In this document: positions 17,168 through 26,445 of the stretch, one piece after another | How positions within the stretch are numbered: the stretch's first letter is position 1 | Layout: each line of letters begins with the position of its first letter | Notes under the pieces: generated by a model | Database searches by the model: none | What the model saw: only the letters and a program-made list of their open reading frames with translations | Told to the model about the DNA's origin: nothing | Position numbers and translations under genes: made by a program | Assembly: GCF_005877885.1 (NCBI RefSeq) | Contig: NZ_VCHY01000022.1 | Location: 54,347-118,346, forward strand | Source: Labilibacter sediminis | Lineage (GTDB): Bacteria > Bacteroidota > Bacteroidia > Bacteroidales > Marinilabiliaceae | Direction: 5' to 3' | DNA length: 64,000 nucleotides

Positions 17168-18883
17168 CTACTCTACCAGCTGTATTTCTTTATCGTGACT
17201 AATTATCCCCACTCTTCCTACAAAATCACCGAACTTTTCACCATCATTACGCTCTTCAGCATATCTCTTTAACAGCACTTTCAATTCGTCCAGAATTTGT
17301 TCTTCTGAAAGCGTTTCTTTGTAAAGGGTATTTAGTCGTTCACCGGTAAATCTGGCACCTAAATACATATTATACTTACCCAAAGAACGTCCGACAAAGC
17401 CTATTTCACCAAGAAAAGGTCGTCCACAGCCGTTTGGACAGCCAGTCATTCGAATTAAAATTTCATCATTGGTCAGGTTATTTTCCGCCAATATTTCTTC
17501 AATCTTATCCATTAAAGACGGAAGATAACGCTCAGCCTCTGAAAAAGCCATGGTACAAGTATTTAAAGCCACACAAGCCAACGCATGCTTTCTTGCTCCG
17601 CTAATGTTTTTCTTTGGCCAAATCTTATACTCCTTTAAAAGAGCTTCAATTTCTTTTTTATCTTCATCTTTAACAGCACCAATCACCAAGCCCTGATTAC
17701 CTGTTAATCGGAAATCGCATTTATTTAATTCAGCAATCTTTCTCAATCCGGTTTTTAACTGATAATCCGGTTCATCCTTAACCCTTCCATGCTCAATGAA
17801 TAGTCCTAAAAACCATTTTCCACTTTTGGCTTTCTTCCAACCAAAAACATCACCATTGGTTTTAAATTTATAAGGCTTAGTTGGCTCTATTTTATAACCA
17901 AGCCTGTTTTCCAGTAAAGTTTTAAATTCCTTAGGTCCGACTCTGTCCACTGTGTATTTCAAACGAGCCTTACGACGATTTTCCCTGTTTCCGTAATCAC
18001 GTTGCAGTTTTACAATCTCCTCAACCACCTCAAGTGTTTTATCATATGGTACATACCCAATAATATCTCCCAGACGAGGATAAGTACCAGGCTCAGTAAA
18101 AGTCATACCTAAACCTCCACCTATAACAACATTAAAACCTTCGAGCTGATCTCCTTTTCCAATAGCAATTAATCCAATATCATTGGAAAAAATATCTGTA
18201 TCGTTATATGGCGGAATGGCAATGGCTATTTTAAATTTACGAGGCAAATAAGTTTTTCCGTAAATTGGCTCTTCATCTTGTTTACCATCAACCAATAACT
18301 TTTTATTTAACCAGATTTCATGATAAGCAGTTGTTCGCGGCAGCAGATGATCACTAATATCTTTTGACATTTGATATGCAGCAGGAACCCATGGCGACAA
18401 CGCCTCATTGGTAGTACACATTACATTTCGGTTTACATCACCACAGGCTGCTATAGAATCCAACAAGGTATCGTTGATTCGCTGCATCGTTTCCTTAAGG
18501 TTACGCTTTACAATTCCGTGAAACTGAAATGCCTGACGCGTAGTTAACTTTAATGTATTGCTTGCATGCGTTTTAGCAAGCTCATCAAAAGCCACCCATT
18601 GTTCAGCAGTTGATACGCCACCTGGAATACGAACCCTAATCATAAAACTATATAAGGGTTCCAGTTTTTGACGTTTACGCTCAACATCCAGATCTCTATC
18701 TGTTTGTTGATAGCTACCGTGAAACTTAATTAACTGTACATCATCATCTGAAATTGCACCTGTTGCCAGATCATTTAAACTTTCTTCAAGAGTTCCTCTT
18801 AAATAATTACTCCTGGTTTTAATGCCCTCTACATCTGAAAGGTTCCAAGATGGAAATATTTCGTTATTTTTTATATCAGCCAT
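17168..18883 (-). CDS. cysI: Sulfite reductase hemoprotein subunit (beta)
   Basis: CysI reduces sulfite to sulfide by six electrons using siroheme coupled to a [4Fe-4S] cluster in the cytoplasm. The cluster and siroheme ligands are in C-V-A-L-N-T-C (C-x5-C) and C-P-N-G-C (C-x3-C) in the C-terminal half. R-x-R and K-x-K sulfite-binding residues of the family lie in the T-T-R-Q-A-F-Q-F-H-G region. At 571 residues it matches E. coli CysI (570). Downstream of cysJ by 37 bases and upstream of DUF2061 by 69, it is clearly part of the operon. The flavoprotein partner next door shows it is the NADPH-linked type rather than the ferredoxin type. Confidence 0.96.
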   Translation of the reverse strand: MADIKNNEIFPSWNLSDVEGIKTRSNYLRGTLEESLNDLATGAISDDDVQLIKFHGSYQQTDRDLDVERKRQKLEPLYSFMIRVRIPGGVSTAEQWVAFDELAKTHASNTLKLTTRQAFQFHGIVKRNLKETMQRINDTLLDSIAACGDVNRNVMCTTNEALSPWVPAAYQMSKDISDHLLPRTTAYHEIWLNKKLLVDGKQDEEPIYGKTYLPRKFKIAIAIPPYNDTDIFSNDIGLIAIGKGDQLEGFNVVIGGGLGMTFTEPGTYPRLGDIIGYVPYDKTLEVVEEIVKLQRDYGNRENRRKARLKYTVDRVGPKEFKTLLENRLGYKIEPTKPYKFKTNGDVFGWKKAKSGKWFLGLFIEHGRVKDEPDYQLKTGLRKIAELNKCDFRLTGNQGLVIGAVKDEDKKEIEALLKEYKIWPKKNISGARKHALACVALNTCTMAFSEAERYLPSLMDKIEEILAENNLTNDEILIRMTGCPNGCGRPFLGEIGFVGRSLGKYNMYLGARFTGERLNTLYKETLSEEQILDELKVLLKRYAEERNDGEKFGDFVGRVGIISHDKEIQLVE

Positions 18884-18920
18884 TACTTTTTCTGTTACGA
18901 GTTATAAAATAAGGATTGCA

Positions 18921-20732
18921 CTAATACACATCCTCCTGGAAACGTCCTTCCGCTCTTACTTCTTTTAGATAAGCAGCGGCATCTTTTTTGGTCATTTTTC
19001 CGTGTGCCTCAATAATATTTACCAGTTCTTTTTTAACATCCTTCGCCATCTTATTCATATCACCACATAAATAAAAGTAAGCGCCTTGTTTTAACCAGTC
19101 ATATACCTGAGCCCCGTGCTCCTTCATTCGATCCTGAACGTAAACTTTTTCTTTCTGGTCACGCGAAAATGCCACATCCAGCTGCGTTAACAAACCTTCA
19201 CTACGGAACTGCAATAACTCCGTTTGGTACAGAAAATCTGTTTCGAAATGCTGGTCTCCAAAAAACAACCAGTTACCTCCCTCTGCTTCCGTAACTTCTC
19301 TTTCCTGCAAGAAAGACCTGAATGGTGCAATACCGGTACCCGGTCCAACCATAATTACTTTAGCCTGCTTATCCTCAGGTAACCTGAATCCGTCATTATT
19401 TTTGATACGCACATTCACTGTTTCGCCAGGATTAATCTGATCTGCCAAAAAGCCGGAGCAAACACCATGATGTTTTCTATCATTTAATTCGTACCTGACA
19501 GCACCTACTGTAATATGTACTTCATCCGGATTATACTCATAACTAGATGATATTGAATACAAACGCGCAGGCAATTTCCTTAAGAAACCTATAAGAGAAG
19601 CTGCGTCTAACTGAGCCGGGTAATGTGTAATTAAATCCAGAAAGTCTGCCCCATATATGTATTCCTGTAGCTTTTCATTATCAGCAATTAAAGCATCAAG
19701 ATCTTTATTTTTCGCTATCTCAGCATACTTTTTAATCACAGGATTGGTCACCACAGTCAGCTCATAATCTGTAATCAAAGCTTGTTCAATTGTTTTAGTT
19801 ACTCCTGCTATTTCAACTTGTTCATCCTCGTTAATATCAAGATTTTTAAGGATCTCCCTTACCAGCGAAGGGCTGTTAAAAGAAACCACCTCCAGTGCAT
19901 CTCCCGGCTTGTAAACCAAACCGGCATCTTCAATATCAAGTTCTATATGATAGGTTTCTTTCTTAGATCCCCTTCCGTTAAGAAGTACCTTATCTAAAAC
20001 TTCGACTTCAACCCACTGATCACTATCAATTGCTCCTAAATCCTTTACTACCTCCTGTACCTGAGGCTGAACAACCGACTTAGTAAAATTACTAACTACC
20101 GAAGGCAATACTGTTCCAATATTGTCTTTAAAGTCTACGTCCAATTCTACAAAGTCGTGCACATTATTTGCACCCAACTTCTTTAACTGATCATAAATAT
20201 CACGACCTGTTTGACAGAATTTGGCATAACTGCTATCTCCTAAACCAATTACAGCATAATTCAAACTGCCTGATTTAGGTGCTTTTTTACCGAATATATA
20301 TGAATAAAAATCTTCTGCTGAAGCCGGAGGATCTCCCTCTCCGTGGGTAGAAACAATAACCAACAGGTTTTGTTCCTCCTTTAACTTACGACTTTTATAT
20401 TCATCCATACTCACCATAGAAACTTTAGCACCATTAGACTGCGCCAAATCTGATGCTTTTTGAGCCAGCAACTTTGAATTCCCGGTATGTGTACCGTATA
20501 ATATTGTTAACTGAACTTCCTCAACAACTCCTACCACTTCAGATCCATTGCCTCCTAACACGGATGCGCCATTTCCATTAACAGCTACTCCATCTAATAG
20601 AGCTCCTGATTGGTTTAAACCAGACAAGTATCCGGACAACCACAAACGCTGTTCGGCAGATAGTGATGTATATAATTCTTGAGCTTGCTTTATTTGCTCC
20701 ACAGAAAAAACATTTGTAAATGCTTGAATCAT
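18921..20732 (-). CDS. cysJ: Sulfite reductase [NADPH] flavoprotein subunit (alpha)
   Basis: CysJ passes electrons from NADPH through FAD and FMN to CysI. An N-terminal helical segment is followed by a flavodoxin domain with the FMN phosphate loop I-L-Y-G-T-H-T-G-N-S (about residue 70). Then come the FAD-binding region (R-L-Y-S-I-S-S-S) and the NADPH-binding C-terminus (G-P-G-T-G-I-A-P-F-R, Y-L-C-G-D-M-N-K-M-A-K-D-V), ending in D-V-Y as is common for diflavin reductases. Length is 603 residues from the ATG at 20732 (M-I-Q-A-F-T-N-V-F); the frame extends to a TTG at 20780 that would add an unneeded hydrophobic tail. It follows cysK on the same strand after a hairpin. Confidence 0.95.
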   Translation of the reverse strand: MIQAFTNVFSVEQIKQAQELYTSLSAEQRLWLSGYLSGLNQSGALLDGVAVNGNGASVLGGNGSEVVGVVEEVQLTILYGTHTGNSKLLAQKASDLAQSNGAKVSMVSMDEYKSRKLKEEQNLLVIVSTHGEGDPPASAEDFYSYIFGKKAPKSGSLNYAVIGLGDSSYAKFCQTGRDIYDQLKKLGANNVHDFVELDVDFKDNIGTVLPSVVSNFTKSVVQPQVQEVVKDLGAIDSDQWVEVEVLDKVLLNGRGSKKETYHIELDIEDAGLVYKPGDALEVVSFNSPSLVREILKNLDINEDEQVEIAGVTKTIEQALITDYELTVVTNPVIKKYAEIAKNKDLDALIADNEKLQEYIYGADFLDLITHYPAQLDAASLIGFLRKLPARLYSISSSYEYNPDEVHITVGAVRYELNDRKHHGVCSGFLADQINPGETVNVRIKNNDGFRLPEDKQAKVIMVGPGTGIAPFRSFLQEREVTEAEGGNWLFFGDQHFETDFLYQTELLQFRSEGLLTQLDVAFSRDQKEKVYVQDRMKEHGAQVYDWLKQGAYFYLCGDMNKMAKDVKKELVNIIEAHGKMTKKDAAAYLKEVRAEGRFQEDVY

Positions 20733-20802
20733 AACCTCGATAAAAAATGATATAACAATGGCCGTTGAACTCATTAACAACGAGCCAATAAATTGTAAAA
20801 CA

Positions 20803-20846
20803 AAGGATTATTGATTGGCTAACCTTGCCAATAGTCAATAATCCTT
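20803..20846 (-). terminator. Strong hairpin between cysK and cysJ
   Basis: AAGGATTATTGA and TCAATAATCCTT are exact complements, with a second TTGGC/GCCAA pairing inside. The following minus-strand sequence is T-rich but not a clean run, so it may terminate only part of the cysK transcripts and set cysK above cysJI. Confidence 0.65.
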
Positions 20847-20875
20847 CAATAAATTTTTGGTTAAAATATCAATGC

Positions 20876-21793
20876 TTAAATTTCAAAGCTGCTTAAATAC
20901 CTTTCACCAGTATCAGGCAACACTACTACTATACGCTTACCTTTATATTCTTCGCGCTTAGCAACCTGTAATGCGGCAAAAAGTGCTGCTCCTGAAGAAT
21001 AACCAACCAATAAACCTTCTTCAATGGCGGCTTTATGACTAGTTTGAATAGCATCATCATTGCTTACCTTAACCACATCGTCAATAATTTCAGTATTAAG
21101 GTTTCCAGGAATAAAACCTGCACCAATACCTTGAATTTTATGTGGTCCAGGTTGACCGCCTGAAATTACCGGAGAATCAGCTGGTTCAACAGCAATTACC
21201 TTTAAGTCAGGATTCTTCTTTTTTAATTCCTCACCTACACCGGTAATTGTACCTCCAGTACCTACTCCTGCAATAAATACATCAATATTACCATCTGTAT
21301 CTTTCCAAATCTCCTGAGCTGTAGTGCACCTATGAATAGATGGATTTGAAGGGTTATTAAACTGCTGAGGGATAAAAGACTTAGCATGTTCACTGGCAAT
21401 TTCTTCAGCTTTAGAAATAGCTCCTTTCATTCCTTGAGAAGCAGGAGTTAGAACCAACTCAGCACCAAATTTCTTAAGTAACTTTCTACGTTCTACACTC
21501 ATACTTTCAGGCATAGTTAAAATAAGTCGGTAACCTTTAACAGCTGCTACAAAAGCTAAACCAACACCTGTATTACCACTTGTAGGCTCAACGATTACAG
21601 TATCTTTATCAACCTTACCTGCTTTTTCAGCATCCTCAATCATTGCATAAGCAATACGATCTTTAACTGAACTTGCCGGATTGAAATACTCAAGCTTTGC
21701 AACTACCTGTGCTTCACTTTCATTTAATCTGTTAATTTGAACTAAAGGAGTATTTCCTATTAACTCTACTACGCTATTTGCTATTCCACTCAT
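20876..21793 (-). CDS. cysK: Cysteine synthase A (O-acetylserine sulfhydrylase)
   Basis: CysK replaces the acetyl group of O-acetylserine with sulfide to make cysteine, using PLP. The PLP lysine is in S-S-V-K44-D-R, the substrate loop is T-S-G-N-T-G-V-G (71-78), and [10 protein letters not shown] is the phosphate-binding loop. The length of 305 residues is typical, and the protein ends in F-E-I, near the C-terminal Ile that CysE-type partners recognise in other bacteria. It is the promoter-proximal gene of the sulfite-reduction operon, so sulfide made by CysJI would be captured directly. A consensus promoter lies 45-75 bases upstream. Confidence 0.97.
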   Translation of the reverse strand: MSGIANSVVELIGNTPLVQINRLNESEAQVVAKLEYFNPASSVKDRIAYAMIEDAEKAGKVDKDTVIVEPTSGNTGVGLAFVAAVKGYRLILTMPESMSVERRKLLKKFGAELVLTPASQGMKGAISKAEEIASEHAKSFIPQQFNNPSNPSIHRCTTAQEIWKDTDGNIDVFIAGVGTGGTITGVGEELKKKNPDLKVIAVEPADSPVISGGQPGPHKIQGIGAGFIPGNLNTEIIDDVVKVSNDDAIQTSHKAAIEEGLLVGYSSGAALFAALQVAKREEYKGKRIVVVLPDTGERYLSSFEI

Positions 21794-21836
21794 GATATTC
21801 TTGTTTTAACGTTTTTACTTTGTTTTGACTTCGATA

Positions 21837-21867
21837 CAAACATAAAGCTTGGAATTTGAATAGACAA
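21837..21867 (-). promoter_or_regulatory. Promoter of the cysK operon
   Basis: The 371 bases between divergent cysK and the chemoreceptor gene (21794-22164) hold no gene. On the minus strand, TTG (21865-21867), a 20-base spacer and TATGTTTG (21837-21844) fit the Bacteroidota promoter consensus. Transcription should start near 21830, about 37 bases before the cysK ATG. Confidence 0.7.
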
Positions 21868-22164
21868 CACTAAGCCCTCTCTATTTCATACTATTTATAC
21901 ATGCTTTAATTCAACCTGCTAACAAACCTAAATATATTATTGCTTGATTTACAAACTATTAACACACACAGACACACAGTTAACTGAGCGTTTTCTCCCA
22001 TTATTTTAATAGGCTATAATAATACAATCAAATGATACAAATCCACAAATACTATGATTTATTCAAATAATTATTCAAAAACCTACTATTAGAACTATTA
22101 TATTATTGATAATCGAAACCCTTTTTAGTAATTTACGTATTCAATGACTTAAATTCTTAAATCA

Positions 22165-23274
22165 ATGAGCAACATTCTAATTGTATTACTATTTGCCATC
22201 ATAATCGGCACTGTTGTATTGCGCTACCTTTTTAAAGGAAGTATTTTTCTGCGAATTGGTATTATCTGGGTTATCAATGTATTTTTAGTAGTTGTAAACA
22301 GCAAGATTCATTATGCCAATCCGGAGAGCTATCCTTTTTCGGCAGCTCTTGCCACAGGTTTAATCCTAACCACATTAATGCTATATGGAGTATCTAAATG
22401 GGTTAGAAAGCCGCTTGACTATTTAATTGACAATATCAAACAACTTTCTAAAGGAGATTTAAGCAACATTAAATCTGATTCAAAACAAAAAAAATATAAA
22501 GGCGAACTTAAAACGCTTAATACAAACATAACAACGCTCATTAACATCTTTAGAGAATCTATCCTTGAGATAAACCAATCAGCTTCCAGAGTAAGCAATC
22601 TTGGAGATACTACTAATGGTATTGCAAAGGAGCTGTCGAGCACCAACACTGAACAAGCCAGTTCCATTGAAGAAATATCAGCATCTATGGAAGAAATGAA
22701 TGCGAATATTGATTCTTCATATAACAACGCCAACAAGACAAAAAAGCAAACTGAATTAACCAATAATAACTTACGCGACAGCAACCAAAGTGCTCTGGAG
22801 TTATTACAAGCAATGCATCTTATTGCGGAAAAAATAAAGGTTATTGATCAAATAGCTACACAAACCAATCTTTTGGCTTTAAATGCATCTATAGAGGCAA
22901 AACAGGCAGGAGAAGCTGGAAAAGGATTTAATGTTGTTGCCGGAGCAGTACGACAATTAGCTGAAAACAGCAAAAAAGCTGCTGACGAAATACAAGAAAT
23001 TACAGAAAAGGGAAAACTATTATCTGAGGTAGTTAGTCAGAAGCTGGAACAAACCATTCCTAACATGGCTGAAACTGTAAATTTAATGTCGGAGATCAGC
23101 GTTTCAAGTAAAGAATTAAAAACAGGATCAGATCAGATAACCCAAGCCCTCAATGGTATTAACAACATAACGCAATCAAACACCAAAGTTGCTGAAGAAT
23201 TAACAAACCATTCGGGCAAGTTATCTAACCAGTCACATAAACTGCTGAAGAATATAGGTTTCTTCAAACTATAA
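22165..23274 (+). CDS. Methyl-accepting chemotaxis-like protein without periplasmic sensor
   Basis: The 369-residue protein has three closely spaced membrane segments (about 3-20, 25-41 and 52-72), a HAMP region ([21 protein letters not shown], about 75-97) and a long coiled coil with the MCP hairpin tip ([19 protein letters not shown]). The tip differs from the consensus: the usual V-V-A-x-E-V-R-x-L-A reads [10 protein letters not shown], losing the Glu. No extracytoplasmic domain is present, so any signal must come from the membrane or cytoplasm. No cheA/cheW gene is nearby. It is monocistronic and divergent from cysK. Confidence 0.88.
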   Translation: MSNILIVLLFAIIIGTVVLRYLFKGSIFLRIGIIWVINVFLVVVNSKIHYANPESYPFSAALATGLILTTLMLYGVSKWVRKPLDYLIDNIKQLSKGDLSNIKSDSKQKKYKGELKTLNTNITTLINIFRESILEINQSASRVSNLGDTTNGIAKELSSTNTEQASSIEEISASMEEMNANIDSSYNNANKTKKQTELTNNNLRDSNQSALELLQAMHLIAEKIKVIDQIATQTNLLALNASIEAKQAGEAGKGFNVVAGAVRQLAENSKKAADEIQEITEKGKLLSEVVSQKLEQTIPNMAETVNLMSEISVSSKELKTGSDQITQALNGINNITQSNTKVAEELTNHSGKLSNQSHKLLKNIGFFKL

Positions 23275-23295
23275 TCTGCAATAAAAACTCGATTA

Positions 23296-23724
23296 CTAGA
23301 TATAGTACATTAAGCTTTCGTTTAAGTTCCTATATTCCTTTTGGATATCGGCCAATGTTTTGGAACTTAACACATCACGAACACCTAAAATAGCTTCATT
23401 TAAAATAAGAGAAACTGCCTTTTGGTTACTGGAAATATCTCCTGATACGTCAATGGATTTTTTATAAGCATCCTCTAAGCACCCAAAAACCATCAATAAG
23501 GTTATTTCACTCGGAAGATATTTTAACCTATAACCACCTCCTGCTCCTTTTTTTACCTCAAGCATTCCTTCTTTCTTTAAGGAAACTGCAATGGCCTCTA
23601 AAAACTTCATTGGTATTTGATGGCGTAATGAAATTTGATATATACCCATAAACCTACCTTCACTCAACTCAGCTAAGGCCAACAAAAACCTTAACCCATA
23701 CTCTGTCTTTTTCGAAAACTTCAT
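23296..23724 (-). CDS. Rrf2-family transcriptional regulator lacking iron-sulfur cysteines
   Basis: The N-terminal winged helix is typical of the family: M-K-F-S-K-K-T-E-Y-G-L-R-F-L-L-A-L-A, then Q-I-P-M-K-F-L-E-A-I, then K-K-G-A-G-G-G-Y-R-L. Rrf2 members include IscR, NsrR and RirA with three clustered cysteines, and CymR-like members without a cluster. Here only one cysteine exists (F-G-C-L-E-D), so an Fe-S cluster is unlikely, as in CymR, which controls cysteine metabolism in Firmicutes by binding CysK. With cysK-cysJI about 2 kb away and a Cys/Met PLP enzyme close by, a sulfur-related role is reasonable but inferred. Confidence 0.9.
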   Translation of the reverse strand: MKFSKKTEYGLRFLLALAELSEGRFMGIYQISLRHQIPMKFLEAIAVSLKKEGMLEVKKGAGGGYRLKYLPSEITLLMVFGCLEDAYKKSIDVSGDISSNQKAVSLILNEAILGVRDVLSSKTLADIQKEYRNLNESLMYYI

Positions 23725-23870
23725 AACCTAATTATTTAAATTAACCAGAGCTCAATGTAAAATCTTAAGCACTCCAACCATACCATACCTTATCAATATG
23801 TTTTAAACCAAAATAAGCAACTATAGTTCAACCAAACAACAATTTTAACTATTTTATAAAAAATAAAAAT

Positions 23871-23885
23871 ATACCAATTAGGTAT
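23871..23885. promoter_or_regulatory. Palindromic candidate operator upstream of the Rrf2 gene
   Basis: ATACC-AATTA-GGTAT has perfect 5-bp arms around a 5-base centre. It lies 147 bases upstream of the Rrf2 start and resembles the spaced dyads bound by Rrf2 proteins. I did not find an identical site in front of cysK or the PLP-enzyme gene, so its regulon is uncertain. Confidence 0.4.
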
Positions 23886-23937
23886 GACTTATGGGTTTTG
23901 TCTAAAAAATAAATATATAAACTGAACACTAATTCAC

Positions 23938-25098
23938 TTAGAATGCCTCACCCAAAGTAAAGAAAATACCTCGGTCGCCTTTGTTGGTTACACCAAGATC
24001 CATCCTAAAATTCAACTTCTCTTTTTCAAGAACCCGAAAACGTAAACCTATTCCTGTCATTAAGTGCAGATCTTCTACTACAGATTCATCCCATTCATTA
24101 AACACATTACCTACGCCGGCAAAAGCTTCATAACCCAGGCGCCACCATAAATGCGAACGATAAGCTACCTGCAAATACGCACTGTGATTATCGATATACT
24201 TATAAGGATGTGCGATACCTCTAAAAAGTTTTTTACCTCCCAGCACCGCCATTCTATAAAAAGGCACATCCCCGCGAGTAGAATGAACATATCCCTGAAA
24301 TGCCAACACTCTATCATTATTTCCTAAATCAATAAACTTTCGTACATCAAGTTTTATAGATGAAAATTCGTAAGCAGCAACAGCCTCAAAATATTTAGTA
24401 TAGGAAAGTTCTACATAATTACCTGATGTAGGATAAACAATGCTATTTCGCTGGTCGTAATTAACAACCGGACCTACTCCAAAATAACCCCCTCCGTCAT
24501 AACCAGGTATCTCAGGAGTTAAAACACTTCCTTCTATATTACTGATTTCATAATTGCCGGCATCGTAATTAATCCCCACAAATAACTCATCCATCACTCC
24601 CTTCATAACCTTTCCTGAGAACTCAAACTTAGATACCTCAAAATCTGATACCTGGTTTTTATCTCCGGAATTCCCTATGCCGAAAAACTTATCCGGCATC
24701 GACCTGTAAACCCATTTATTTTGAATATACCAAGCGTTTTGAGTGTAGAAATCCGATGACAAATCAAACTCTAACATTCCATTGGTTGAAACAACTACCG
24801 AAGGAGAAATATTGGATGGTCGGTAATACCCTTCTTTTTCAGGCTTATCCCCTATATAAAATCGCCATACAGGCATTACACCAATTTCAAAACCTGTACG
24901 TTCTTCATACCCCATTAAGGGCAGAAAAAAAAAGGTATAATTTTCTCTTTCAAAAGTCACAAGATCCATTGCCCAATCGGCAAAGTTTGTAATTCCCTGT
25001 ACCGATTTGGGATATTCCTGTTGAGCGATAGTATCGTTTTGCGCGTATATCCCCAAGGGAACAAGCAACATAAACAGCAATATAACTAACGCTTTCAT
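23938..25098 (-). CDS. BamA/TamA-family (surface antigen D15) outer-membrane protein
   Basis: A signal peptide (M-K-A-L-V-I-L-L-F-M-L-L-V-P-L-G-I-Y-A-Q) precedes a 16-stranded-barrel-like domain of the bacterial surface antigen family. Visible traits are R-N-S-I-V-Y-P-T-S-G-N-Y-V-E-L, a glycine-rich strand pattern, G-G-K-K-L-F-R-G (the family L6-type region) and a C-terminal G-I-F-F-T-L-G-E-A-F strand. No POTRA repeats fit in the short N-terminal part, so it is probably not an assembly factor. Its ATG directly follows the stop of the PLP-enzyme gene (TAAATG), so the pair must be co-transcribed and is probably translationally coupled, an odd partnership of outer membrane and amino-acid metabolism. 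Confidence 0.85.
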   Translation of the reverse strand: MKALVILLFMLLVPLGIYAQNDTIAQQEYPKSVQGITNFADWAMDLVTFERENYTFFFLPLMGYEERTGFEIGVMPVWRFYIGDKPEKEGYYRPSNISPSVVVSTNGMLEFDLSSDFYTQNAWYIQNKWVYRSMPDKFFGIGNSGDKNQVSDFEVSKFEFSGKVMKGVMDELFVGINYDAGNYEISNIEGSVLTPEIPGYDGGGYFGVGPVVNYDQRNSIVYPTSGNYVELSYTKYFEAVAAYEFSSIKLDVRKFIDLGNNDRVLAFQGYVHSTRGDVPFYRMAVLGGKKLFRGIAHPYKYIDNHSAYLQVAYRSHLWWRLGYEAFAGVGNVFNEWDESVVEDLHLMTGIGLRFRVLEKEKLNFRMDLGVTNKGDRGIFFTLGEAF

Positions 25099-26343
25099 TT
25101 ACCCTAAGTTTGCCAATGCTTGTGAAAAATCAGCCTTTAAATCATTCACATCCTCAATACCCACAGACAGCCTCATCATGGTATCGCGAATACCCATTTC
25201 TATTTTTTCATCGTCAGAAAACTCAGAATATATAGTTGACCATGGATGTATGATAAGCGATTTGTTATCATTTAAGTTTGTTGCCCTGCGCACAATCTGT
25301 AACTGATCCATAAACCTATAACATTCCTCTTTAGAACCAAGATCTATAGTCATTACCGCACCTGGTTTATTAGAAAACTGCTTTTTACTTAACTCATGCC
25401 CGGGATGCGAGGCTAAACCAGGATAGTTTACGGATACAATTTGTTTTTCTCCTGTAAAAAACTCTCCTAAGTCCAAACAATTCTGCACACAACGATCCAC
25501 TCTTAAAGCCAAAATATCCAGCCCCATATTTAAAAAGTGTGCCGTATGAGCAGTCATACAACCACCTAAATGACGAAATATCTCTTTTCGTATTCGCGCT
25601 ATTAAAGCATTCTTCTGAAAACTTTCAACCCACTTGTTTAATGCAGGAACTTTTTCCCAATCAAATGTACCATTATCCACTACCGCTCCTCCAACCGCAG
25701 CTGCACCTCCCGAGATAAATTTAGTGGTAGACATCACTTCTACATCTACTCCTAAATCAGAAGAAGTAAAAACATAAGGCGGTGTTACCGTGGTATCAGC
25801 AACTACCACAACATCTCGTTCATGAGCGATTGCCGATATTTTTTCGATATCAACAATTTCTAACTGTGGATTTGTAATTGTTTCAAAAAACAACATACGT
25901 GTATTTTCATCAATAGCATTTTTCACCTCTTCTTCATTTCCCATATCCACAAAACGCACTTCAATACCCCATGACTGTATGGTATTCTTTAACAATGCAT
26001 AAGTATGTCCAAAAAGATGATTTGAAGAAACTATATTTTCACCACGCTGAACAAGTGCAAGCATAGTATTTGAGATAGCACACATACCAGAAGAAAGAGC
26101 CACAACACCGTTTGACTGCGTAATATTCTTAAGCTTAAGCTCAAAGTATTCTACAGTAGGGTTTGAAGTTCGACTATAAGCATGCGCTATTTTCTTCCCC
26201 AGAAAGGCGTCTTCAATATCTTCAGAAGAATCAAATTCATAAGCCACCCCGTCATATACTGGCATATGTAACGAATTATATGCATCTTTTTCAGGCAATG
26301 AGGTATGTATAGATTGAGTTGTAAATCCTTTTTTCGCAGTCAT
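25099..26343 (-). CDS. Cys/Met metabolism PLP enzyme (MetY / cystathionine-synthase-like)
   Basis: This 414-residue cytoplasmic enzyme belongs to the trans-sulfuration PLP family: A-Y-S-R at 55-58, S-S-G-M near 84-87, D-T-T-V-T-P-P (about 183-189) and the Schiff-base lysine in S-T-T-K208-F-I-S-G. Members act as O-acetylhomoserine sulfhydrylase, cystathionine gamma-synthase or gamma-lyase and sequence motifs alone do not decide. Beside an operon that makes sulfide, direct sulfhydrylation of O-acetylhomoserine is the most natural guess. ATG at 26343 (M-T-A-K-K-G-F) is chosen; the longer frame adds a hydrophobic leader unlike the family. A -7-like TAAGTTTG lies at 26397-26404 on the minus strand. 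Confidence 0.85.
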   Translation of the reverse strand: MTAKKGFTTQSIHTSLPEKDAYNSLHMPVYDGVAYEFDSSEDIEDAFLGKKIAHAYSRTSNPTVEYFELKLKNITQSNGVVALSSGMCAISNTMLALVQRGENIVSSNHLFGHTYALLKNTIQSWGIEVRFVDMGNEEEVKNAIDENTRMLFFETITNPQLEIVDIEKISAIAHERDVVVVADTTVTPPYVFTSSDLGVDVEVMSTTKFISGGAAAVGGAVVDNGTFDWEKVPALNKWVESFQKNALIARIRKEIFRHLGGCMTAHTAHFLNMGLDILALRVDRCVQNCLDLGEFFTGEKQIVSVNYPGLASHPGHELSKKQFSNKPGAVMTIDLGSKEECYRFMDQLQIVRRATNLNDNKSLIIHPWSTIYSEFSDDEKIEMGIRDTMMRLSVGIEDVNDLKADFSQALANLG

Positions 26344-26445
26344 CTTGAATATATTTCTAATAAAAAGGTAAAAAAATAACAAAATGCGCAAATGCACAAA
26401 CTTAAGTATGTTTTTCTAACGAATACTTCAAACAATTAATATTCA

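Noticed and set aside
17168..18883. Dissimilatory sulfite reduction
   Set aside because: The protein is the CysI type with a CysJ flavoprotein and CysK beside it; no dsr genes or electron-transfer partners of the dissimilatory pathway are present.
22419..22784. 121-residue minus-strand frame within the chemoreceptor gene
   Set aside because: It is antisense to the HAMP/coiled-coil coding region; its leucine/serine-rich composition is that of a shadow frame.
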